This document shows positions 14,641-20,528 of a stretch of DNA of 23,957 nt, piece by piece. A program made the translations under genes and the position numbers. The notes under the pieces are model-generated. The model did not search any database. It had not been told where the DNA came from and worked only from the letters and a program-made list of their open reading frames with translations. How positions within the stretch are numbered: position 1 is the stretch's first letter; each line of letters opens with the position of its first letter. The DNA lies in assembly GCA_964388105.1 (NCBI GenBank), contig CAYLYQ010000029.1:1-23957 (forward strand). The letters run 5' to 3'. Origin of the DNA: ZC4RG35 sp964388105. GTDB taxonomy: Bacteria; Actinomycetota; Acidimicrobiia; Spongiisociales; ZC4RG35.

Positions 14641-15792
14641 CTACGTGGGCGCGCCTTCCAGAGGCGAGGTTCGCGGTGGCTGGCCGGGGTGCTCGACCAC
14701 GGGGATCCACACAACCATCACGGTCCCGCCCCCGGCGTTCTCGTACGAGCCCACAGTGCCGCCGTGCCCCTCGGCGATACCGAAAACGATTGACAGGCCG
14801 AGCCCTATCACCTGCGAGATGTCGTCGCTGAGCCCGGGGCCTTGATCCGCCACCGCCAGCCAGGCCCACGCTCCGCGGCGTCCGCATGCGATGGTCAGCG
14901 TCGAGCCGGGCGGAGCCACCTTGCGGGCGTTGTCCAAGAGGTTGGTGAGCGCCCGGTCGAGCGACATCTCGACGCCTTCGACAGGAACGCTCTCCGTGTC
15001 GACCGCCAAGCGGAGGCCGGCGTCGTCGGCCACAGGACCGTATTCCTCGGCTTTCGCCAGCACCAGCTCCTCGAGATCGACCGTCACCGCCTGTGCCTTG
15101 CCCGCCTGGAGCCGGGCGGCGGCGAGGAGGTCGTCGATCATCCGCGACATCTTCTCGGCGTTGCGGTGAATGATCTCCCCGGCCCGGCGCCAGTCGTCAA
15201 CGCTGGCCCCCGGATCCTCGGTGACCAGCTCCACATTGGAGCGGATCACGGTCAGGGGAGTCCGCAGATCGTGGCTCGTGTCGGCCAGGAAACGGCGCTG
15301 GCTGCTGAAGGCGCGGTCGAGCCGGTCGAGCATGCGGTCGAATGTGTCGGCCAGCCGCTTCAGCTCGTCGTCGGGCCCCGCCAGCCCGATGCGGTCGCTG
15401 AGGTCGAAAGCCTGGATCCGCCGGGCGAGCCGCGTGATCTCCTCGATGGGCCGAAGGACCCGGCCCGACATGATCCAGCCGACTGCGAGGCTGAGGAAGA
15501 AGAGGGCAACGAGGCCGATGACCGAGTACCGCCCGACCTCGCTGAGCACGGTCTCCCGAAAGACGGTCTCGATGGCCCGTACCTCGAGCTGGGAGAGCTC
15601 CGGAATGGTGACGATCTGGCCGGTGTCCAGTTCGACAGTCCGGCCGGAGATGAACCCGGGCGGCACGGTGGCGGCACGCAGCCGGTTTTGCACGGCCACA
15701 TAGACGACACCGAGCAAGGCGCCACCGAGACCGAACACCACGGCGGAGTACTGGACTGAGATCCGGAACCGAATCGAGCGCAGGCTGTCCAT
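14641..15792 (-). CDS. Sensor histidine kinase with HAMP domain
   Basis: A membrane sensor kinase, 383 residues, that phosphorylates the response regulator encoded upstream. Order of domains: TM1 (about 13-35), a short extracytoplasmic loop of about 55 residues, TM2 (about 90-109), HAMP (110-162, starting SGRVLRPIEEI), dimerisation and phosphoacceptor domain with His174 in FLADTSHDLRTPLT, and a HATPase with N-box LTNLLDNARKVAPPG, G1 VADQGPGLSDD and G2 GLGLSIVFGIAEGHGG. The G1/G2 spacing is short. The start codon overlaps the regulator stop by one base (TGATG), so the pair is translationally coupled. The signal is not evident from the small extracellular loop. Its downstream neighbour is the DUF4032 gene. 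Confidence 0.93.
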   Translation of the reverse strand: MDSLRSIRFRISVQYSAVVFGLGGALLGVVYVAVQNRLRAATVPPGFISGRTVELDTGQIVTIPELSQLEVRAIETVFRETVLSEVGRYSVIGLVALFFLSLAVGWIMSGRVLRPIEEITRLARRIQAFDLSDRIGLAGPDDELKRLADTFDRMLDRLDRAFSSQRRFLADTSHDLRTPLTVIRSNVELVTEDPGASVDDWRRAGEIIHRNAEKMSRMIDDLLAAARLQAGKAQAVTVDLEELVLAKAEEYGPVADDAGLRLAVDTESVPVEGVEMSLDRALTNLLDNARKVAPPGSTLTIACGRRGAWAWLAVADQGPGLSDDISQVIGLGLSIVFGIAEGHGGTVGSYENAGGGTVMVVWIPVVEHPGQPPRTSPLEGAPT

Positions 15793-16466
15793 CAGTCCTC
15801 GAGCCGGTAGCCCCGGCCCGGGATGGTCGAGATCAGAGGGGGCTCGCCGAGTTTCTTCCGGAGATTGCTCACGGTGACCCGCACGACGTTGGTCATCGGA
15901 TCGACCATCTCGTCCCAGACGTGCTCCAGGAGGTGCTCCTGGCTCAAGACTTTGCCGGGATTCACCATGAAGTAGTGGAGAAGCGAGAACTCCTTCGAAG
16001 TCAGATCGAGTGCGGCTCCGTCCCTGGTGACGCGAAACCGGGCCGGGTCGAGCGCCAGCGACCCCACGCTGATCACCGGCGAAGTCTCGGTGTCGCGCCG
16101 GATGAGCGCCCGCACTCGGGCTCGCAGCTCGGCCAGGGCGAAGGGCTTGACCAGGTAGTCGTCGGCGCCGGAGTCGAGGCCGGCCACCCGGTCCTCGATC
16201 CCGTCCCTGGCGGTGAGCATCAGCACCCTCGGCCGCTCCCCGTCCAGAGTCGGAATCTCGCCAGAGACGAGGCCCCGGCAGATGCTCAACCCCGATCCGT
16301 CCGGCAGGTTCCAGTCGAGGATCACCAGGTCGTAGGCAGACGACCTGAGCTTCACATCGGCCTCACCCACGCCGTTGGCCACGTCTACGGCGTGACCATC
16401 CCCGCGGAGGCCCCGGGCCACCACGTCGGCGAGGTCCGGTTCGTCTTCGACGACGAGAAGTCTCAT
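15792..16466 (-). CDS. OmpR/PhoB-family response regulator
   Basis: DNA-binding output protein of the two-component system, 224 residues from the ATG at 16466; a GTG seven codons upstream (16487) is an alternative. The weak SD GAAGG lies just before the ATG. The receiver domain has the acidic pair Glu7/Asp8 in VVEDEPDL, phosphoacceptor Asp51 in VILDWNLPDG, Thr85 in VLMLTARDG and Lys107 in DYLVKPFAL. The C-terminal winged helix shows LDLTSKEFSLLHYFMVNPGK (LTSKEFSLLHYFM) and VRVTVSNLRKKLGEPPLI, ending in TIPGRGYRLED. A stretch of a dozen residues after helix 3 (SGEIPTLDGERP) is slightly longer than usual. Targets are unknown; autoregulation from the divergent spacer at 16467-16582 is plausible. 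Confidence 0.94.
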   Translation of the reverse strand: MRLLVVEDEPDLADVVARGLRGDGHAVDVANGVGEADVKLRSSAYDLVILDWNLPDGSGLSICRGLVSGEIPTLDGERPRVLMLTARDGIEDRVAGLDSGADDYLVKPFALAELRARVRALIRRDTETSPVISVGSLALDPARFRVTRDGAALDLTSKEFSLLHYFMVNPGKVLSQEHLLEHVWDEMVDPMTNVVRVTVSNLRKKLGEPPLISTIPGRGYRLED

Positions 16467-16582
16467 GCCTTCATGTAAGTCTGGCACGCCCGCGGAGACC
16501 GGAAGCCCGTGCGATTTCCGCCGTTACCGCTCAACTCTCGTGCAACCTGTTGCCGATACTTGAGGTCGGAGTACTTGGAGAA
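16467..16582. promoter_or_regulatory. Divergent spacer with GCAAC-CT-GTTGC dyad
   Basis: This 116-bp spacer separates the response-regulator gene (minus) from a small plus-strand gene. It holds an inverted repeat GCAAC-CT-GTTGC at 16542-16553 and a direct repeat TACTTG at 16557 and 16572. These could be regulator binding sites. Exact promoters are not identifiable by eye. Confidence 0.3.
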
Positions 16583-16759
16583 ATGGTCCTCACATTCATC
16601 ACCAGCGACAAAGACGGATTCCACACATACACCGGGCATGTGGTGAGCAGGGGGCCGTCCACCATCGTCATGCTGCTCACCGAGCCTTTCAGCCAGGCCG
16701 GGCGTTCGGTCCAGTTCCCCATCTCCTCGGTGGTCGAGGAGAAGGTCATATCCGCCTGA
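16583..16759 (+). CDS. Small hypothetical protein, 58 aa
   Basis: A 58-residue frame from the ATG at 16583, with a weak SD (GGAGAA) directly before it; a TTG at 16550 would add 11 residues. I do not recognise the family. The composition is protein-like: alternating hydrophobic and polar residues in MVLTFITSDKDGFHTYTGHV and later RSVQFPISSVVEEKVI, suggesting a small beta-rich domain with no membrane segment or Cys. It sits between the divergent response regulator and a small membrane protein gene, 40 nt upstream of the latter. It might be co-regulated with the two-component system. The minus strand over this stretch offers only GC-driven frames. Confidence 0.5.
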   Translation: MVLTFITSDKDGFHTYTGHVVSRGPSTIVMLLTEPFSQAGRSVQFPISSVVEEKVISA

Positions 16760-16785
16760 GCCCAGCCCGGTCGCCGCGGCTCGGA

Positions 16786-16791
16786 TACTCT
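16786..16791 (+). promoter_or_regulatory. Candidate -10 hexamer of the small membrane protein gene
   Basis: TACTCT is followed by 8 nt and the ATG at 16800, with no SD between them. This fits a leaderless or near-leaderless transcript. Confidence 0.3.
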
Positions 16792-16799
16792 GTGTTCCC

Positions 16800-17066
16800 A
16801 TGTTCCTCGAAGCATCGGTCGTCGAAGCCCTCGTGATCGTGGCCGCGGTTGGCGCGGTCGGTGGGCTGGTCGCCGGATTCCTCGCCTCCGCCGACAGCAT
16901 CTTCGCCACCATGCTCATGGGCGTGATCGGGGGTATCTCGCTGTCCGCCATCGTCCGAATAGCGGGCGGGCCCTCCATATATTCGGTGGGTGACGACTTC
17001 TCCCTGGTATGGGCGCTCGTCGGCGGAGCCCTCCTGGGCTTCGTCGTGGGCCGCTCCAACGTCTAG
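16800..17066 (+). CDS. Small membrane protein, 88 aa
   Basis: An 88-residue protein made almost entirely of three glycine-rich hydrophobic segments, at about residues 9-31, 33-53 and 66-84, separated by short polar loops such as ASADS and GGPSIYSVGDD. The glycine pattern (VGAVGGLVAGF, GVIGGISL, LVGGALLGFVVG) recalls small GlsB/YeaQ-type transglycosylase-associated membrane proteins, but I cannot assign it to that family with certainty. The start at 16800 has no SD and a TANNNT hexamer 8 nt upstream. Its 3' end overlaps the M15 lipoprotein gene if that gene starts at 16990. AGGAG overlaps its stop codon, which could help initiate the downstream gene. Confidence 0.6.
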   Translation: MFLEASVVEALVIVAAVGAVGGLVAGFLASADSIFATMLMGVIGGISLSAIVRIAGGPSIYSVGDDFSLVWALVGGALLGFVVGRSNV

Positions 17067-17823
17067 GAGACTCCTCGCCGCAGTCGTCCTCCTGGCCGGC
17101 TGCGCCACCGGGCCGGACGCAGCCACCACGAGCGAGCCGATCCCGGCGACCACGACGCTTCCCCCGATGACCACGTCAACGGTGGCGGCCCTGACCACCA
17201 CCACCACCACCGGCGCCTCCACCACCACGAGCAGCAGCCCGGCCGCCACCAACCCGCGCTCCGCCTTCCGGTACGAGATCAACCCGGTCACGGCTGAGGA
17301 ACTGGCGCACTCCTGGCACGAAGGCTGTCCGGTGGGTCCCGGCGACCTCGCCAGGATCGACCTGGTCCATCACGACTTCTCCGGAGGAGTGAAGGACGGG
17401 GCGCTCGTGGTCCACGCGGCGATGGCCGCGGACGTGGCCGAGGTCTTCGCCAGGATGTTCGACGCCGGCTATCCCATCGTCTCGGTCATCCCCATCGGCG
17501 AGTTGCCCGAAGGAGCGGAGGACACCCCCAACTACGCCAACACCTCGGCGTTTCACTGCCGATTCGTCGAGGGCACCGAACGATGGTCGGAACATGCCAT
17601 GGGCAAGGCAATCGACGTCAACACCCACCTCAACCCGTACCACCGAGGCGACTACATCTGGCCGGAGGGATCAGACCGTTATCTGGACCGATCGCTCGGC
17701 GAGCCGGGGATGATCGTGGAAGGGGACGCGGTGGTGAAGGCGTTCGACGCCATCGGGTGGGGCTGGGGAGGGCGCTGGCGGTCCTCGAAGGACTATCAGC
17801 ACTTCTCGGCCAGCGGCCGCTGA
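16990..17823 (+). CDS. M15-type D-alanyl-D-alanine carboxypeptidase-like lipoprotein
   Basis: A zinc peptidase predicted to trim peptidoglycan stem peptides outside the membrane. The mature part has the M15_4/VanY-like signature: SEHAMGKAIDVN (His202, Asp209) and a distal WRSSKDYQHF (Asp268, His271), with Trp-rich GWGWGGRW. The N-terminus holds RRLLAAVVLLAGC, a lipobox with Cys38, followed by a Thr-rich linker to about residue 85. The start is uncertain: the only standard in-frame start before the lipobox is the GTG at 16990, which overlaps the upstream membrane protein gene by 77 nt. An AGGAG near 17066 lies closer to the signal sequence but is not followed by a standard start codon. Cys113 and Cys190 could pair. 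It converges on sufB. Confidence 0.82.
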   Translation: MTTSPWYGRSSAEPSWASSWAAPTSRRLLAAVVLLAGCATGPDAATTSEPIPATTTLPPMTTSTVAALTTTTTTGASTTTSSSPAATNPRSAFRYEINPVTAEELAHSWHEGCPVGPGDLARIDLVHHDFSGGVKDGALVVHAAMAADVAEVFARMFDAGYPIVSVIPIGELPEGAEDTPNYANTSAFHCRFVEGTERWSEHAMGKAIDVNTHLNPYHRGDYIWPEGSDRYLDRSLGEPGMIVEGDAVVKAFDAIGWGWGGRWRSSKDYQHFSASGR

Positions 17824-17834
17824 GTGTCGCGTAG

Positions 17835-17861
17835 TCGGCTGAGAGCAGCGAGGTCAGCCGA
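17835..17861. terminator. Candidate bidirectional terminator between M15 gene and sufB
   Basis: An 8-bp perfect inverted repeat, TCGGCTGA and TCAGCCGA, with an 11-nt loop lies in the 30-bp gap between two convergent genes. Its right arm starts on the sufB stop codon. There is no clear T-run on either side, so termination efficiency is uncertain. Confidence 0.4.
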
Positions 17862-19263
17862 TCGCGCCGGCGGCGGCCATGTTGAGCTCGATGAGCCGGT
17901 TCATCTCCACGGCGTACTCCATGGGGAGTTCCTTGACGATCGGCTCGATGAAGCCGGCCACAACCATCGAAGTCGCCTGGTCCTCGGTGAGACCGCGGGA
18001 CATCAGATAGAACAGCTGGTCCTCACCGACCTTGGAGACCGTGGCCTCATGGCCCATCTCGGCGTCGTTCTCCTCCACCTCCATGTAGGGGTAGGTGTCG
18101 GAGCGGCTCTCCTCGTCGAGGATGAGAGCGTCGCACCGCACGAAGCTCTTGGCGTTCTCCGCTCCCGGCTCGACACGCACCAGACCGCGATAGCCCGAGC
18201 GCCCTCCGCCCTTGGCGATCGACTTGGAGACGATGGTGGAGGTGGTGTCAGGAGCGACGTGGACCATCTTGGCCCCCGCGTCCTGGTGCTGGCCCTCGCC
18301 GGCGAAGGCGATGGACAGAACCTCACCGTGAGCGCCCGGCTCCATCAGCCACACGGCCGGGTACTTCATGGTCAACCGGCTCCCCAGGTTGCCATCCACC
18401 CACTCCATCGTGGCGTTGCGGTAGGCGGCAGCCCTCTTGGTGACCAGGTTGAAGACGTTGTTCGACCAGTTCTGGATGGTCGTGTACCGGCAGCGCCCGT
18501 TGGCCTTGACGACGATCTCGACGACGGCGGCGTGCAGCGAGTCCGTCGTGTACACGGGAGCGGAGCAGCCTTCGACGTAGTGAACGTAGGCACCCTCGTC
18601 GACGATGATCAGCGTCCGCTCGAACTGGCCCATGTTCTCCGAGTTGATCCGGAAATAGGCCTGGAGAGGCTGATCGACGTGGACGCCTGGCGGAACGTAG
18701 ATGAACGAGCCGCCCGACCAGACCGCCGAGTTCAGAGCGGCGAACTTGTTGTCGTTGGGCGGGATGATCGTCCCGAAGTACTCCTTGACCAGGTCCGGGT
18801 ACTCCCTGACTGCCGTGTCCATGTCGCAGAAGAGGACACCGAGGGACTCGAGGTCCTCCCGGTTGCGGTGGTAGACCACCTCCGACTCGTACTGGGCGGT
18901 CACGCCGGCCAGGTACTTTCGCTCGGCCTGGGGAATGCCCAGCTTCTCGTAGGTCTCCTTGATCGACTCGGGCACCATGTCCCAGTCCTTGGCCTGCCCG
19001 CCGGCGGGCTTGACGTAGTAGTAGATGTCGTCGAAGTCGATCTCGTTGAGCTGACCGCCACCGCCCCATTGCGGGATCGGCTTGGCGAGGAAGCGCTTGT
19101 AGGCGCGGAGGCGGAAGTCGAGCATCCACTCGGGCTCGCCCTTCATGGCGGACATCTGGCGGATCATCTCCTCGTCGAGGCCCTTGCGCGGCTCGAACGC
19201 GAGCTCCACCTCATCGTGCCAGCCGAGCTGGTATCCGCCTAGATCGATGTCGACAGTCGCCAT
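17854..19263 (-). CDS. sufB: Fe-S cluster assembly scaffold SufB
   Basis: Core subunit of the SufBC2D complex that builds Fe-S clusters in the cytoplasm. The 469-residue protein is full length and matches the family throughout: GEPEWMLDFRLRAY (42-55), PQAERKYLAGVTAQYESEVVY (part: PQAERKYLAG), GVLFCDMDTA, KFAALNSAVWSGGSFIYVPPGV (part: NSAVWSGGSFIYVPPGV), EGCSAPVYTTDSLHAAVVEI (231-250), the cluster-relevant Cys377 in SFVRCDALIL, and MGHEATVSKV with His405/Glu406. No intein interrupts it, unlike SufB of some mycobacteria. The ATG has a good SD (AAGAGGTG). No sufC, sufD, sufS, sufU or sufR flanks it: downstream is a convergent peptidase gene and upstream a divergent Rossmann gene. It therefore appears separated from the rest of the pathway. 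Confidence 0.96.
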   Translation of the reverse strand: MATVDIDLGGYQLGWHDEVELAFEPRKGLDEEMIRQMSAMKGEPEWMLDFRLRAYKRFLAKPIPQWGGGGQLNEIDFDDIYYYVKPAGGQAKDWDMVPESIKETYEKLGIPQAERKYLAGVTAQYESEVVYHRNREDLESLGVLFCDMDTAVREYPDLVKEYFGTIIPPNDNKFAALNSAVWSGGSFIYVPPGVHVDQPLQAYFRINSENMGQFERTLIIVDEGAYVHYVEGCSAPVYTTDSLHAAVVEIVVKANGRCRYTTIQNWSNNVFNLVTKRAAAYRNATMEWVDGNLGSRLTMKYPAVWLMEPGAHGEVLSIAFAGEGQHQDAGAKMVHVAPDTTSTIVSKSIAKGGGRSGYRGLVRVEPGAENAKSFVRCDALILDEESRSDTYPYMEVEENDAEMGHEATVSKVGEDQLFYLMSRGLTEDQATSMVVAGFIEPIVKELPMEYAVEMNRLIELNMAAAGAIG

Positions 19264-19320
19264 TTCAGAATCACCTCTTGGTCAACAACCCGCGATGGCC
19301 TGTGGCAATTTCCACCATCG

Positions 19321-19334
19321 GGATAGTCGTATCC
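19321..19334. promoter_or_regulatory. GGATA-N4-TATCC dyad in the sufB promoter region
   Basis: A perfect 5-4-5 inverted repeat lies about 60 bp upstream of sufB, overlapping a TAGGAT -10-like hexamer on the minus strand (19332-19337). The half-site GGATAGT recurs at 19373-19379, over the candidate -10 of the divergent gene. A shared regulator is possible; which family is unknown. Confidence 0.4.
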
Positions 19335-19375
19335 TACCGCCGGCCTCCCCCGAGCCGAAAAGCTCCAGGTGCGGA

Positions 19376-19381
19376 TAGTGT
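19376..19381 (+). promoter_or_regulatory. Candidate -10 hexamer of the Rossmann-fold gene
   Basis: TAGTGT is followed by exactly 6 nt and the ATG at 19388, the spacing expected for a leaderless transcript. No SD is present. Confidence 0.35.
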
Positions 19382-19387
19382 CGACCC

Positions 19388-19819
19388 ATGCCCATGATCG
19401 TGGTCGGCGCCGACACCCCTACCGGCCGGCTCATCATCGACGGGATGGAGCGCGACGGCGAGACCCGAGCCTTCGTAACCGACCCAGGCGAGGCGGCCCG
19501 TTTGCGGGCAGCCGGCATCAAGGTGGCGGTCGGGGACGTGTCGGACGACTCCCACGTCGAGTCGGCTTCTTGGGGCTGCTTCTCTGCGGTGCTCGTCGTG
19601 GAGGCCGCGTCCGATGGCCGGGAGCGCTCGTTCGCCTCGAGCCCGAAAGCGGTGCTGGACGGGTGGGCGCGCGCCGTGTCGACGGCGGGGGTCCACAGGG
19701 TCATCTGGGTGGGTGCTGAGTACACCCCGGAGACCCGGTCCGCGGAAGTGGCAACGATCGGTGCGGGCGACGATGTCGCCACACGGGTCGCCGCCCTCGA
19801 CGACGCCTACCGGATATAG
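19388..19819 (+). CDS. Short NAD(P)-binding Rossmann-like protein
   Basis: A 143-residue protein resembling the N-terminal half of NmrA/SDR-type NAD(P)-binding proteins. It has a first beta strand and a modified dinucleotide loop, MIVVGADTPTGRLIIDGM, then RAFVTDPGEAARLRAAGIKV (second strand and helix), AVGDVSDDS and a VHRVIWVGAEYTPE strand. Complete NmrA-type proteins are usually twice as long, and the usual GxTGxxG loop is changed to GADTPTG, so it may bind a nucleotide weakly or be a reduced regulator. The start has a -10-like hexamer at leaderless spacing; a second ATG lies two codons in. Its last 13 nt overlap the convergent M23 peptidase gene. Divergent from sufB. Function is not assigned. 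Confidence 0.65.
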   Translation: MPMIVVGADTPTGRLIIDGMERDGETRAFVTDPGEAARLRAAGIKVAVGDVSDDSHVESASWGCFSAVLVVEAASDGRERSFASSPKAVLDGWARAVSTAGVHRVIWVGAEYTPETRSAEVATIGAGDDVATRVAALDDAYRI

Positions 19820-20397
19820 ACAGGGGCGACGACGCTGAGCGGCAGCGGGTGCAGGGCCAGCTCCACGGCAGCCGTCAGGTACGGGTAGGGGTTGATCGCG
19901 CGGCCGTTGCGATGGATCTCGAAGTGGGTGTGCGACGAACCGCCTTCGGCATTTCCGGAGTCGCCGACCCAGCCCAGCAACTGCCCCGCCTTCACTTCGG
20001 CGCCCTCATAGATGCCGTCGGCCACAGTGATGAACCAGGGCGCTCTCCCGTTGTTGGTGCCAGGCGTGTCGTTGTTCAGGTGCATGTAGTACGTCTCCCA
20101 GCCACCGGCGTGGGCGATAGCCACGTACCTGCCGGCGTTGCGACTGGTGACTACCCGCAGGACCACCCCGTCGGCGGCGGCGTAGACCTCGGAGTGCTTC
20201 GGCGCCATCAGGTCCGTGCCCTTGTGCCGGCGGCCACCGGAGCGGCTCGCGTGCCAGGTGTTGCTGAACGTCGTCACTTCGATCTCCTGGGGGAACCGGA
20301 TCTCGAAATCACCCGAATCGGCCAGGGCCTCTCCCGGGGGGAGAAGCCCTGACACGACGGAAATCGCGAGAACGAGGGAAGCGAAACGAATGAGCAC
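19807..20397 (-). CDS. Secreted M23 (LytM-like) peptidase
   Basis: A zinc endopeptidase-type protein expected to cut peptidoglycan cross-bridges, or to act as a regulator if inactive. In 196 residues it has a signal peptide (about 1-26, ending around ALA-DSG) and one M23 domain with the metal ligands His58 and Asp62 in RRHKGTDLMAP, His106 in YYMHLNN, and the HTHFEIH motif (His156, His158). All expected zinc ligands appear intact, so activity is likely. The loop between 107 and 135 (NNDTPGTNNGRAPWFITVADGIYEG in part: TPGTNNGRAPWF) is longer than in minimal LytM domains. The start is GTG at 20397 with no clear SD. Its 3' end overlaps the Rossmann gene on the other strand by 13 nt. Confidence 0.9.
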   Translation of the reverse strand: MLIRFASLVLAISVVSGLLPPGEALADSGDFEIRFPQEIEVTTFSNTWHASRSGGRRHKGTDLMAPKHSEVYAAADGVVLRVVTSRNAGRYVAIAHAGGWETYYMHLNNDTPGTNNGRAPWFITVADGIYEGAEVKAGQLLGWVGDSGNAEGGSSHTHFEIHRNGRAINPYPYLTAAVELALHPLPLSVVAPVYIR

Positions 20398-20492
20398 TAT
20401 GACCTGGGAGTGCGGGCGAGAACAGACCGGGTCCCCACCCTTTGTTCCGGGCAGGCTAGAGCAAGCTGCCCGGTAAGGCCAGACCCGTTTCG

Positions 20493-20518
20493 CGGCTCGC
20501 GAGCCGATGGGATAACGT
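20493..20518 (+). promoter_or_regulatory. Candidate ino1 promoter with 14-bp palindrome
   Basis: A perfect palindrome CGGCTCGCGAGCCG (20493-20506) lies just upstream of TAACGT (20513-20518), itself 10 nt before the ino1 ATG. The palindrome would occupy the region between -35 and -10, a good operator position. In corynebacteria ino1 is controlled by the LacI-type IpsA, but this palindrome has a GC rather than a CG centre, so I do not assign that regulator. Confidence 0.45.
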
Positions 20519-20528
20519 CACCGTTCGT

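Noticed and set aside
13411..14793. 460-codon plus-strand frame
   Set aside because: It is antisense to the DUF4032 and histidine kinase genes, is rich in Pro/His/Arg/Asp without any domain, and arises from high third-position GC.
17824..19242. 472-codon plus-strand frame
   Set aside because: Mirror of sufB, whose family match is unambiguous; the antisense product has no recognisable motif.
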